A program made the position numbers and the translations under genes. The notes beneath the pieces were generated by a model, which was not told the DNA's origin, ran no database searches, and was given only the letters and a program-made list of their open reading frames with translations. From Streptomyces viridochromogenes (GTDB taxonomy: Bacteria; Actinomycetota; Actinomycetes; Streptomycetales; Streptomycetaceae): a stretch of DNA of 64,000 bases. The stretch's first letter is position 1. Every line of letters begins with the position of its first letter. This document shows, piece after piece, positions 34,593 through 43,606 of the stretch. The stretch covers positions 3,447-67,446 of the forward strand of contig NZ_LGUR01000222.1 of assembly GCF_001270495.1 (NCBI RefSeq), written 5' to 3'.

Positions 34593-36238
34593 CCTCCACC
34601 CTTCCCGCGGTGACCACTCCGAAGGTCCCCGCGCAGCGGCAGCCTGCGCCTGAAACGCGGCCGACCGGCCGAACGGCCCCGCCGAAGCGGCTGCGTTCGT
34701 CCAGACCCGACCTGATCCTGTGCGGTGCGCTCCTCGTGGCGATCCTCGTCGTGCAGGGCTGGAACATCGCCGACTACCCGACTCTCAGCGACGACGAGGG
34801 CACCTACCTCGCCCAGGCCTGGGCCGTCCAGGAGGGCCGGGGGCTCGCCCACTACACCTACTGGTACGACCACCCGCCCCTGGGCTGGATCCAGATAGCC
34901 CTGCTGACCTGGATACCCGCCGCGCTCAGCCCCGACTCGATGACCGTCGGCACCATGCGCGCCGCGATGCTCGTCATCAGCGCGGTCAGCGCCGTCCTCG
35001 TCTACGTGCTCGGGCGGCGGCTGTCGCTGCCGCGCTGGGCGGCCGGGCTCGGCATGGTCCTGTTCGGCCTTTCACCCCTGTCGGTCGTCCTCCAGCGGGA
35101 GATCTTCCTCGACAACCTCGCGGTGATGTGGACGCTCCTCGCGTTCGCGCTCGCCGCCTCCCCGAGCCGCCACCTCTGGCACCACTTCGGCGCCGGGATC
35201 GCGGCCGCCACGGCCGTGCTGACCAAGGAGACGATGCTCTTCGTCCTCCCGGCGGTCTTCGTCACCATGTGGCGGCACAGCCACCGCGACACCCGCAAGT
35301 TCGCCCTCACCGGCGCCGTCACCGCCTGCGCGCTGATCGGCCTCTCGTACCCGCTCTTCGCGTTGCTGAAGGGCGAGCTGTTCCCGGGCAGCGGGCATGT
35401 CTCGCTCTGGGACGGCATCAAGTACCAGATGACCAGGCCGGGTTCGGGCTTCATCCTCGACCAGGGCTCCGGCTCCTGGGGTGTCCTGCAGTCCTGGCTC
35501 TACTACGACCGCGTCCTCATCCTCGGCGGCCTCGCGGGCGGTCTGCTGCTCCTGGCCACCTGGCGCTGGTCGGTCACCGCCCGCGCCCTGGCCGGCCCGT
35601 CGTGCGCGGTGGTCATCCTCGCCCTGGTGGCCATGCGCCCCACCGGCTACCTGCCCGCCATGTACGTCATCCAGGCGCTGCCCTTCCTCGCCCTCGTCCT
35701 CGCCGGAGGAACGGCCTCGGTCGCCCACGCGGTACTGCGGAGATGGCGCTCGGGGGCCGAGAAACGGTACGTCACCGGCGGGCGGTACGCCCTCGCGGCC
35801 GTCCTCGCACTCGCCGCCTGCGCCTACGTCGTCCCGCGCTGGTACGACGGCGCCCGCACCGCCGTCACCGCCGACGCCAACGCGCCCTACCAGGCCGCCT
35901 CGAAGTGGCTGGCCACCGAGGTGGCGGACCCGGAGGACACCCGGGTGCTCGTCGACGACGCGCTGTGGCTGGACCTGGTGCACGCGGGGTACGAGCCCGG
36001 GCTCGGCGCCATCTGGTTCTACAAGGCCGACCTCGACCCGGCCGTGACGAAGACGATGCCGCGCGGCTGGAAGGACCTCGACTACGTGGTCGCCTCGCCG
36101 ACGGTACGCCGGGATGCGGTCGACCTGCCCAACGTCAAGGCGGCGATGGAGCACTCGACGCCGGTCGCCGTGTTCGGCACCGGCGAGGACCGGATCGAGA
36201 TCCGGCGGATCCAGACAGCATCCGGAGGGGTTCGATGA
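34589..36238 (+). CDS. GT-C glycosyltransferase, ArnT/PMT (GT39)-like
   Basis: The 549-residue integral membrane enzyme has about eleven membrane helices and the first-loop Asp-Asp-Glu signature (SDDEGTYLAQAWAVQEG) followed by YDHPPLGW, typical of polyprenyl-phosphate-sugar-dependent GT-C enzymes of the ArnT/PMT group. It should transfer a sugar from a lipid-linked donor to an acceptor on the outer face of the membrane. It starts at GTG 34589, overlapping the GT2 stop by 4 nt, and overlaps the next gene by 4 nt. The latter makes its likely donor. Confidence 0.9.
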   Translation: MTSTLPAVTTPKVPAQRQPAPETRPTGRTAPPKRLRSSRPDLILCGALLVAILVVQGWNIADYPTLSDDEGTYLAQAWAVQEGRGLAHYTYWYDHPPLGWIQIALLTWIPAALSPDSMTVGTMRAAMLVISAVSAVLVYVLGRRLSLPRWAAGLGMVLFGLSPLSVVLQREIFLDNLAVMWTLLAFALAASPSRHLWHHFGAGIAAATAVLTKETMLFVLPAVFVTMWRHSHRDTRKFALTGAVTACALIGLSYPLFALLKGELFPGSGHVSLWDGIKYQMTRPGSGFILDQGSGSWGVLQSWLYYDRVLILGGLAGGLLLLATWRWSVTARALAGPSCAVVILALVAMRPTGYLPAMYVIQALPFLALVLAGGTASVAHAVLRRWRSGAEKRYVTGGRYALAAVLALAACAYVVPRWYDGARTAVTADANAPYQAASKWLATEVADPEDTRVLVDDALWLDLVHAGYEPGLGAIWFYKADLDPAVTKTMPRGWKDLDYVVASPTVRRDAVDLPNVKAAMEHSTPVAVFGTGEDRIEIRRIQTASGGVR

Positions 36239-37416
36239 CGCACGAGTACACCGCCCCCGGAGAGCTGGGCGATCCGTCGGTGGACGCCGCCGAGGTTCCC
36301 GAACCCGGCGCCGTCACCATCGTCGTACCGACCTTCAACGAGTCGGCGAACGTACGCCAGTTGCTGCACCAGATCACCGAGTCGGTGCCGTCGCGGCTGC
36401 CCTGCGAGGTCGTCTTCGTGGACGACTCCACCGACGACACCCCGCAGGTCATCAAGGAGGCGGCCCAGGACTGCCCGTTCCCCGTGACCGTCATCCACCG
36501 GGACGAACCGGTCGGCGGGCTCGGCGGTGCGGTCGTCGAGGGGATGAAGGCGGCCGGGTCGGACTGGATCGTCGTCATGGACGGCGACTGCCAGCATCCG
36601 CCGTCCCTGGTCCCGGAGTTGGTGGCCACCGGCGAGCGGGCTCAGGCCGGGCTCGTCGTCGCCTCCCGGTACATCAAGGGCGGCAGCCGGGCCGGGCTCG
36701 CCGGCAGCTACCGGGTGGCCGTGTCCAGGGCGGCGACCTGGCTGACCAAGTCCCTCTTCCCGCGCCGGCTGCACGGCATCAGCGACCCGATGAGCGGCTT
36801 CTTCGCCATCCGCCGCAGCGACATCACCGCGGAGGCGCTGAAGCCGCTCGGCTACAAGATCCTGCTGGAGCTGGCCGTCCGCAGCCGCCCGCGCACGGTC
36901 ACCGAGGTGCCGTTCGTCTTCCAGGAGCGGTTCGCGGGGGAGTCCAAGTCCACCGCGTCGGAGGGGCGCCGCTTCCTGCGGCACCTCGCCGGGCTGCGTA
37001 CGGCCGACCCGCTGTCCCGGATGGTGGTGTTCGGGCTGATCGGGCTGACGGGCTTCGTGCCGAACCTGGCCGCCCTGTGGGCGCTGACACAGGCGGGCCT
37101 GCACTATCTCCCGGCGGAGATAGTCGCCAACCAGTTCGGTGTGGCCTGGAACTTCCTCCTCATCGAGAAGTTGCTGTTCCGCGACCGGCGCATCCACCGC
37201 CACTGGGCCGACCGCACGGTCCGGTTCGCGCTGCTCGCCAACGCCGACCTGGTGCTGCGCATCCCGCTGATCGCGCTGCTGGTCGGCCAGTTCGGCCTCG
37301 CGGTGCTGCCGGCCACCGCGCTGGCCCTGGTCATCACGTTCGTCCTGCGCTTCGTCGGTACCGAGGCGCTGGTCTATCTGCCGCGCAGGAGCCGCACAGC
37401 AAGGAGTACTGCATGA
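36235..37416 (+). CDS. Polyprenyl-phosphate sugar synthase (GT2) fused to GtrA
   Basis: The 393-residue protein has a GT2 domain (about residues 25-250) like dolichol-phosphate-mannose/glucose synthases (VVPTFNESANV, VDDSTDDT, MDGDCQHPP, DPMSGFFAIRR) and a C-terminal four-helix GtrA domain (about 260-390). It should load a sugar on polyprenyl phosphate and help move it across the membrane. It follows the GT-C gene with a 4-nt ATGA overlap and precedes the copper oxidase gene with another, so this step feeds the GT-C enzyme. Donor sugar identity is unknown. Confidence 0.9.
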   Translation: MTHEYTAPGELGDPSVDAAEVPEPGAVTIVVPTFNESANVRQLLHQITESVPSRLPCEVVFVDDSTDDTPQVIKEAAQDCPFPVTVIHRDEPVGGLGGAVVEGMKAAGSDWIVVMDGDCQHPPSLVPELVATGERAQAGLVVASRYIKGGSRAGLAGSYRVAVSRAATWLTKSLFPRRLHGISDPMSGFFAIRRSDITAEALKPLGYKILLELAVRSRPRTVTEVPFVFQERFAGESKSTASEGRRFLRHLAGLRTADPLSRMVVFGLIGLTGFVPNLAALWALTQAGLHYLPAEIVANQFGVAWNFLLIEKLLFRDRRIHRHWADRTVRFALLANADLVLRIPLIALLVGQFGLAVLPATALALVITFVLRFVGTEALVYLPRRSRTARSTA

Positions 37417-39815
37417 GATCGAGACCGAGAACGGCCTTGCTGGCCGTGTTGGGCCTCACCGGAGGTCTCCTCCTCACCGCGCCCCAGCCCGCCTCCGCCG
37501 CCAACCTCATCAAGAACCCCGGCTTCGAGACCGCCGGCACCGACGACATGCCCTACTGCTGGAAGAAGTCCGGCTGGGGCGACAACGACTTCACCTTCGA
37601 GACGGTGGCCGACGCCCACTCCGGCGGCAAGGCCATGAAGGTCACGCTCACCCGCCGGGTCGAGGGCGACCGCAAGGCGCTGATCACCGAGTCCGCCGAG
37701 TGCGCGCCGGTCGTCACGCCGGGCAAGCAGTACGACCTGGGGCTCTGGTACAGGTCGACCACCCCGGACGCCTCCGTCACCCTCTTCCGGCACGACGCCA
37801 CGGCGGGCTGGCAGTACTGGACCGACCTCAAGACGCTGGAGATGGCGGCCGGTTGGACCGAGGCGACGGTCCGTACGCCCGAGGTACCCGCCGGTACCGA
37901 CCGGATCGCCTGGGGCGTCTCCGTCTACGGCACCGGCTCCGTCACCACCGACGACTACACGATGGACCAGGTCGCCGACCCCGTCCCCGACCCGGTGTGC
38001 ACGGGCACGGCCGAGGAGTGCGCGAACGGCCGCTGGGACGTGCTGCCCACGAAGAACCCGGTCCGCTCCATGCACTCCGTCGTGCTGAACAACGGCAAGG
38101 TGCTGCTGATCGCGGGCTCCGGCAACGACCCGGAGAAGTTCGCGGCGGGCACGTTCACCAGCGCGGTCTACGACCCCGAGAACGGCACGTACAAGCAGAT
38201 CCCCACCCCGAAGGACATGTTCTGCGCAGGCCACGTCCAGCTGGACGACGGGCGTGTGCTCGTGATGAGCGGCAACAAGGGCTATCCGTCGGCCGACGGC
38301 ACGATCGGTTACCAGGGCTACAAGGACTCGTACCTCTTCGACCCGGTCACCGAGACGTACAGCAAGACCAACGACATGAACGACGGCCACTGGTACCCGT
38401 CGGCCACCATCCTCGGCAACGGTGACGTGATCTCCTTCGGCGGTCTGAAGGAGGACTCGACCGGTTCGGTGGCCGCCGAGCTGTGGTCGGACGCCGAGCA
38501 GAAGTGGCTGGAGCTCTGGAAGGTCAACCAGACCTGGTCGTACTGGGGCCTGTACCCGTCGATGATCCTCATGCAGGACGGCCGCCTCTTCTACTCGGGC
38601 AGCCATGTCTTCGGCAACAACATCCCGGGCACGGGTTCGGCGATCTACGACTACGACGCCAACACGATCACCCAGGTCCCCGGCCTGCAGAACAAGGACC
38701 AGCGCGACCAGTCCGCGAGCGTGCTGCTGCCCCCGGCCCAGGACCAGAAGGTCCTCACCGTCGGCGGCGGCAACATCGACTCCAACCCGGACGCCAACCG
38801 CCTCACCGACGTCATCGACCTCAAGCAGGCGAACCCGTCCTACGTCGCCGGCCCGCCGCTCCCGCAGGGCACCGTCGACCTGGGCGCCGGCAAGGTCCCG
38901 CAGACCGGCAACCAGGGCAAGATGTACGTCTCCGCCGTGCTCCTGCCCGACGGCAAGGTCCTGGAGACCGGCGGCGCCCTGCACAACCGGGCCAACCCGG
39001 TGTACGAGTCGTCGCTCTACGACCCGGCCACCAACACCTTCGACCCGGTGGCTCCCGACCCCGAGGAGCGCGGCTACCACTCCTCCGCCTTCCTCCTGCC
39101 CGATGGCCGGGTGATGACCACCGGCGACAACCCGGGCAACGGCACCTGGAACCACGACGTGTCGGTCTACACCCCGCCTTATCTCCTCAAGGGCGAGCGC
39201 CCGACGATCACTTCGGTCATCGACACCGAGTGGACGTACGGCGACACTCAGCGGATCACCGTCGACCGGCCCATCGCCAAGGCAGAGCTGATCCGTCCGG
39301 CCGCCGTCACCCACTCCTCCGACCCGAACCAGCGGTTCGTGGATCTCCCCCTGTCGGTGGACGGCAACAACGTCGACCTGAACGTGACGAGCAACCCCAA
39401 CCTGGCCCCGCCCGGCTGGTACATGCTCTTCGCGGTCGACGCCAACGGCGTCCCGTCGGTCGCCAAGTGGGTGCACCTCCAGGGCCCGCAGGCCCTGAGC
39501 GCCACGGACGCCTCCGCCCACGTCCACGACTTCGCCGACAACCTCAAGGGCAAGGTCACGGGCCCCGGCAAGAAGCGCACCTCCCAGAAGGTCAGCCTGA
39601 CCGTCGCCGGCTGCGACCGGCACTACGGCTCCGCCAACGTCTGCGTGCCGACGGACTTCCCGCCGACCGTGAAGGCGACGACGAAGTCCCGCTGCGACTG
39701 GCTGAAGAAGAACGACTACGGCCGACTGAAGGTCAACGGCAAGGACGACCCGCTGCGGTTGGACCCGAACAGGGACGGAATCGCCTGCGGAAAGGGTGAT
39801 GTGACCCGGCGTTAG
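37413..39815 (+). CDS. Secreted galactose-oxidase-like copper radical oxidase
   Basis: The 800-residue secreted enzyme has a signal peptide (cleavage after ASA, about residue 29), a carbohydrate-binding-type domain (about 30-195, starting NLIKNPGFE), a seven-bladed kelch domain with the copper radical residues, a DUF1929 C-terminal Ig-like domain and a Cys-rich tail. The active-site set is present: Cys271 (DMFCAGH) and Tyr328 (WYPSATI) for the thioether cofactor, Tyr555-His556 (RGYHSSAF) and His634 (VTHSSD) as copper ligands. The tail (DPNRDGIACG) looks like an Excalibur calcium-binding motif. By homology to GlxA it should oxidise a primary alcohol of an extracellular glycan to aldehyde. ATG 37413 overlaps the GtrA fusion stop by 4 nt. 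Confidence 0.9.
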   Translation: MRSRPRTALLAVLGLTGGLLLTAPQPASAANLIKNPGFETAGTDDMPYCWKKSGWGDNDFTFETVADAHSGGKAMKVTLTRRVEGDRKALITESAECAPVVTPGKQYDLGLWYRSTTPDASVTLFRHDATAGWQYWTDLKTLEMAAGWTEATVRTPEVPAGTDRIAWGVSVYGTGSVTTDDYTMDQVADPVPDPVCTGTAEECANGRWDVLPTKNPVRSMHSVVLNNGKVLLIAGSGNDPEKFAAGTFTSAVYDPENGTYKQIPTPKDMFCAGHVQLDDGRVLVMSGNKGYPSADGTIGYQGYKDSYLFDPVTETYSKTNDMNDGHWYPSATILGNGDVISFGGLKEDSTGSVAAELWSDAEQKWLELWKVNQTWSYWGLYPSMILMQDGRLFYSGSHVFGNNIPGTGSAIYDYDANTITQVPGLQNKDQRDQSASVLLPPAQDQKVLTVGGGNIDSNPDANRLTDVIDLKQANPSYVAGPPLPQGTVDLGAGKVPQTGNQGKMYVSAVLLPDGKVLETGGALHNRANPVYESSLYDPATNTFDPVAPDPEERGYHSSAFLLPDGRVMTTGDNPGNGTWNHDVSVYTPPYLLKGERPTITSVIDTEWTYGDTQRITVDRPIAKAELIRPAAVTHSSDPNQRFVDLPLSVDGNNVDLNVTSNPNLAPPGWYMLFAVDANGVPSVAKWVHLQGPQALSATDASAHVHDFADNLKGKVTGPGKKRTSQKVSLTVAGCDRHYGSANVCVPTDFPPTVKATTKSRCDWLKKNDYGRLKVNGKDDPLRLDPNRDGIACGKGDVTRR

Positions 39816-40537
39816 CCGGCGTAGTCGGCGAGGGCGCGCTCCACGATGGCCACCAGCTGCTCGTGGTGCGCGCCCTTCCAGTACGCGCGCCCGCACTCGG
39901 TGCACTGCGCGAAGACGTCGTACGACCGCTGCGTGCCGCCCTCCAGCCGGTCCGCCACCTCGTCCTTGGTGGCCGCCTTGAGTACGCCGTTGCAGGCGGA
40001 GCAGCGGGTCCAGGGCCGCAGCTCGGGGCGGAACCGGTCGAGGATGTCACGGAGTTGGTCCTCGGGCCGCGTGCTGTAGACATACGCCCCGGCCCACAGC
40101 TCCCGGCGCCGCAGCAGCCCCCGGTCACGGCTGAGCATGACCCGCTGCTCGGCGGCCGAGAGCGCGGCCAGCGCGGGGTCGCCGATGTCCGTCGACTCGT
40201 ACGCCGTGTCCACGCCGAGCAGGCGCAGCCGGCGGGCGAGGGTGCCGAGGTGGACGTCGAGCAGGAAGCGCAGGGGAGCGCCGGGCACCCGCTGGGGGCG
40301 CCGGACGGGGCGTACGGTCACGGACTCGCCCGCCGTCGGGATGTGCGACACCGGCACCTCGTGGCCGTCCACGACCAGGGTGCCGACCTCGGTCAGCGGG
40401 ATGCCGAGTGACTCCACGACATGGCCGAGGGTCGAGACGCCGTCGGTGGTGACGGCGCTCGCGCCGGCACGCCGTCCGTTGGGGAGGAACAGGCGCAGCT
40501 CGGGGGCGAACTCGACATGGATCTCGGGACCGTTCAC
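39812..40537 (-). CDS. Mut7-C ubiquitin-like / RNase-domain protein
   Basis: The 241-residue protein has an N-terminal ubiquitin-like domain (about residues 5-80; LRLFLPNGRR, GEVSVTVRP-type end) and a Mut7-C PIN-like nuclease domain (about 88-235) with Asp/Arg-rich motifs FLLDVHLGTLARRLRLLG and MLSRDRGLL and a zinc ribbon (CSAC and CTEC). The family is a predicted RNase. The start is GTG 40537. The gene converges on the copper oxidase gene and the two stop codons overlap (TTAG at 39812-39815). Confidence 0.85.
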   Translation of the reverse strand: MNGPEIHVEFAPELRLFLPNGRRAGASAVTTDGVSTLGHVVESLGIPLTEVGTLVVDGHEVPVSHIPTAGESVTVRPVRRPQRVPGAPLRFLLDVHLGTLARRLRLLGVDTAYESTDIGDPALAALSAAEQRVMLSRDRGLLRRRELWAGAYVYSTRPEDQLRDILDRFRPELRPWTRCSACNGVLKAATKDEVADRLEGGTQRSYDVFAQCTECGRAYWKGAHHEQLVAIVERALADYAG

Positions 40538-40570
40538 CTGGTCAGGATGTCACGGCACGGCCCTCGCGCC

Positions 40571-41209
40571 TCAGGTGTTTTTCGCGGGGAGGCCGTGCTC
40601 GATGACGTCCAGGGTGCGGTCCACAAGGTCGAGGAGATCGTCCTCGAAGTCGTTCTCGGCCCAGTACAGGGAGATCTCCGCGAGGCCGCCGATCAGGGAC
40701 ATCGTGTAGACCCGCGCCTCCAGGCTGTTCCGGTCGAGTCCGTTGCGCTCGGCGACGGCCTCGGCGAGCATCCGGCCGGTGACCGACATGCTCTCCAGCA
40801 TCCGGGACCGTACGGCCGGGACCTGGACCAGCAGATGCGACCGCAGCCGGACGACCTCGGGCCCCTCCTCCATCGCGGCCCTGATCGCCAGCCGCATGAC
40901 GTACCGCAGCGACTCCATCCACGGCTCGTCCGCCGGCCGCCTGCGCAGCTCGTCCAGCAGGATCGGGTCGTACTCGTCCGTGAGGACGATGTCCTCCTTC
41001 GTCGGGAAGTAGCGGAAGACCGTGGACGGCGACACCTCGGCGCGCTCGGCGATCTGCTCGACCGTGGTGGCGTCGTAGCCCTGCTCCTTGATCAGCGCGT
41101 ACGTCGCGTTACGGATCGCCGTCCGGGTCTTGATCTTCTTCCGCTCACGAAGCCCCAGCTGGGGGCGGTCGGTCAGGGGAGAGGATTGTGCGGGGGTCAT
41201 GGGGCTCAT
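40571..41209 (-). CDS. TetR-family regulator of the adjacent MFS exporter
   Basis: The 212-residue protein has an N-terminal TetR helix-turn-helix (about residues 25-75; ATTVEQIAERAEVSPSTVFRYF) and a C-terminal helical ligand domain. ATG 41209 overlaps the stop of the MFS gene by 4 nt; ATG 41200 is also possible. It is downstream of the pump in the same operon, and the palindrome at 42752 in front of the pump is its likely binding site. Confidence 0.9.
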   Translation of the reverse strand: MSPMTPAQSSPLTDRPQLGLRERKKIKTRTAIRNATYALIKEQGYDATTVEQIAERAEVSPSTVFRYFPTKEDIVLTDEYDPILLDELRRRPADEPWMESLRYVMRLAIRAAMEEGPEVVRLRSHLLVQVPAVRSRMLESMSVTGRMLAEAVAERNGLDRNSLEARVYTMSLIGGLAEISLYWAENDFEDDLLDLVDRTLDVIEHGLPAKNT

Positions 41210-42747
41210 TGTCGGGCATCGGCCCCCTCGGCAGCCATGTCCGGGGTCTCGGGCTCACGCGCCTCGGGCGTGCCCGGCAGGAACGCCGCCGCCAGCAGGG
41301 CGGAGACGAGGGCCGCGATCCCGCACACCAGGAGCACGACGCCCATGCCGTGGACGTACGCGCTGTTCGCGGAGGCCGCGAGCTCCGCCGAGCCGGCCCG
41401 CTCGGCGACGAGGTGCGCCGCGACCACGGACTCCCCGGCGGTGTCGGCGGCCCGCGCGGGCAGCCCGGTGACGTCGAGCCGGTCCCGGAAGGCGGCGGCG
41501 AGCAGGCTGCCGAGCAGCGCGATACCGATCGCGCCGCCGACCTGACGCAGGGTCATCAGCAGCCCCGAGCCGCTGCCGGCGCGGTCCCGGGGCAGGGCGC
41601 TCAGGCCGCCGTTCATGGCGGGGATGAGGGAGAGACCGAAGCCGAGGCCCGTGATGGTGAGCCACAGCGCGACGAACCCGTAGCCGGAGTCCACTGTCGT
41701 ACGGCTGCCGAGGAGCCCGGCGAAGGCCAGGACCACCAGACCCGCGCTCACCGCGGCCCGCGCGCCGAAGCGGGCGACGACCTGCGGGGCGAGGCGGGAG
41801 GCGACCAGCAGCCCGCCCATCATCGGCAGCAGCCGCACGCCGGTGCCCAGGGCGTCGTGGCCGAGGACGGCCTGGAGGTAGGGCGGCAGCACGAACAGCA
41901 GGCCGGTCAGGATGAACGTCACCAGGGTCGCGGCGACGGTGTTGAACAGGAAGCCGCGGTGGGCGAGCAGGGCCATGTCGAGCATGGGGCGCTCGACGCG
42001 TCGTTCGCGCAGCACCAGCGCGGCGATCAGGAGCACGGCCGCCCCGAGCGTGCCCAGCACGAGCGGGTCGCCCCAGCCCCGGACGGGCGCCTCGATGATG
42101 GCGTAGACGAGGGCGCCGAGCCCGGTCGCGGCGAGCGCCGTCGAGACGGTGTCGACCTTGGGGGAGGCGGGGTCCTTCGTCTCGCGGAGCAGGAAGACGC
42201 AGGCGGCGATGCCGATCGCGGCCATCGGGACGTTGATCAGGAAGACCGAGCCCCACCAGAAGTGGTTCAGCAGCCAGCCGCCGATGATCGGGCCGAGCGG
42301 CAGGCCGAGCGCGGAGGCGGCGGAGGTGATGCCGACGGCCTTCGTGCGCTCCTCGGGGCCGAAGAGCGTGGGCAGCACGGAGAGGGAGAGCGGGGTGACC
42401 AGCGCCGCGCCGACGCCCATCACCGCACGCGCGGCGATCACCGAGTTCACGTCACCGGCCAGGGCGCCGACCAGCGATCCGGCGAGGAAGATGCCGAGCC
42501 CGGTGACCAGCATCCGCCGCCGCCCGAACCGGTCGCCGAGCAGCCCGGCGGGCAGCATCAGCGCGGCGAAGACGACGACGTACGCGTCCGCCATCCACTG
42601 CTGCTGGCCCGTACTGGCGCCGAGATCGGCGGCCATCGTCGGCAGGGCCACGTTCAGGATCGTCATGTCGAAGCCGAGCGTGAGCATGCTTGCGACGAGG
42701 GCGCCGAGAGCCCACCAGCGGCGAGGATCTGTAGTGACAGTAACCAT
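41206..42747 (-). CDS. MFS drug exporter, DHA2 (14-helix, EmrB/QacA) type
   Basis: The 513-residue transporter has 14 predicted membrane helices, the DHA2 motifs DMTILNVALPTM (helix 1) and GDRFGRRRM (motif A), plus GPIIGGWL. It exports drugs by proton antiport at the cytoplasmic membrane. It forms an operon with a TetR regulator, overlapping by 4 nt. The promoter region carries an inverted repeat and is preceded by a terminator from hemolysin III. Confidence 0.93.
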   Translation of the reverse strand: MVTVTTDPRRWWALGALVASMLTLGFDMTILNVALPTMAADLGASTGQQQWMADAYVVVFAALMLPAGLLGDRFGRRRMLVTGLGIFLAGSLVGALAGDVNSVIAARAVMGVGAALVTPLSLSVLPTLFGPEERTKAVGITSAASALGLPLGPIIGGWLLNHFWWGSVFLINVPMAAIGIAACVFLLRETKDPASPKVDTVSTALAATGLGALVYAIIEAPVRGWGDPLVLGTLGAAVLLIAALVLRERRVERPMLDMALLAHRGFLFNTVAATLVTFILTGLLFVLPPYLQAVLGHDALGTGVRLLPMMGGLLVASRLAPQVVARFGARAAVSAGLVVLAFAGLLGSRTTVDSGYGFVALWLTITGLGFGLSLIPAMNGGLSALPRDRAGSGSGLLMTLRQVGGAIGIALLGSLLAAAFRDRLDVTGLPARAADTAGESVVAAHLVAERAGSAELAASANSAYVHGMGVVLLVCGIAALVSALLAAAFLPGTPEAREPETPDMAAEGADARQ

Positions 42748-42751
42748 GAAA

Positions 42752-42774
42752 TGAGAGTAGCTCTCAAAAGAGAG
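42752..42774. promoter_or_regulatory. Palindromic operator in front of the MFS/TetR operon
   Basis: TGAGAG-TAG-CTCTCA (42752-42766) is a perfect 6-bp inverted repeat starting 5 nt before the MFS start codon, and CTCTC-AAAA-GAGAG (42761-42774) overlaps it. A TetR-type repressor site is likely. Confidence 0.65.
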
Positions 42775-42802
42775 GTGCTGTCAATGTTTTTGGGTGCGGA
42801 AA

Positions 42803-42830
42803 AGGGCCACGGCCAAGAAGCCGTGGCCCT
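42803..42830 (-). terminator. Terminator after hemolysin III gene
   Basis: AGGGCCACGG (42803-42812) pairs with CCGTGGCCCT (42821-42830), and TTTCC follows on the minus strand. Confidence 0.75.
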
Positions 42831-42850
42831 CGAAGAGGCGGTGCGGTGGG

Positions 42851-43606
42851 CTACCCGTGCTGGTACGCCACCAGCGAGATCCCCACGTAGTGCGTGATGA
42901 ACGCCGCCAGCGTGAAGGAGTGGAAGACCTCGTGGAAGCCGAACCAGCGCGGTGACGGGTTCGGGCGCTTGATGCCGTAGATCACGCCGCCCGCGCTGTA
43001 GAGGACGCCGCCGACGATCACCAGGACCAGCACCGCGATACCGCCGGTGCGCATGAAGTCGGGCAGGAAGAAGACGGCAGCCCAGCCCATCGCGATGTAG
43101 CAGGGGGTGTAGAGCCAGCGCGGGGCGCCGACCCAGAAGACGCGGAAGACGATGCCCGCCGCGGCGGCCGCCCAGATGCCCCACAGCAGCCACTGGCCCT
43201 TGGCTCCCGGCAGCAGCAGCATCGTCAGTGGCGTGTAGGTGCCCGCGATGATCAGGAAGATGTTGGCGTGATCCAGCCGGCGCAGGATGCCGTCCATACG
43301 GGGGCTCCAGTTGCCCCGGTGGTACAGGGCGCTCACGCCGAACAGCAGGCAGGCGGTGAGGGCGAAGATCCCGCAGGCGACCCGGCCTCTGGGTGAGTCC
43401 GCGAGGGCGGTGAGTACCAGGCCCGCTACGAGCGCGGCCGGGAACATGCCGAGGTGTAGCCAGCCGCGGAGCTTGGGCTTGATCTCGTCCGTGAGCTGCT
43501 GGGCGTGGTGTGCGATCTGGTGCTGTAGGGAGGGCGCGCCGGAGTCGCGGCCGGCGGCCGGCGTGTCCGTGGAAGCGTCGGGGACGGGCGCAGTCATGCG
43601 GGGCAT
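42851..43606 (-). CDS. Hemolysin III / PAQR-family membrane protein
   Basis: The 251-residue protein has seven predicted membrane helices and the PAQR zinc-site motifs SALYHRGNW, RRLDHANIFLIIAGTYTP and HEVFHSFTLAAFITHY. In bacteria the family (TrhA/YqfA) is linked to membrane homeostasis or lipid hydrolysis; haemolysis is only a historical name. ATG 43606 or ATG 43597 can be the start. A palindrome (43613-43624) lies 7 nt upstream. Confidence 0.92.
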   Translation of the reverse strand: MPRMTAPVPDASTDTPAAGRDSGAPSLQHQIAHHAQQLTDEIKPKLRGWLHLGMFPAALVAGLVLTALADSPRGRVACGIFALTACLLFGVSALYHRGNWSPRMDGILRRLDHANIFLIIAGTYTPLTMLLLPGAKGQWLLWGIWAAAAAGIVFRVFWVGAPRWLYTPCYIAMGWAAVFFLPDFMRTGGIAVLVLVIVGGVLYSAGGVIYGIKRPNPSPRWFGFHEVFHSFTLAAFITHYVGISLVAYQHG

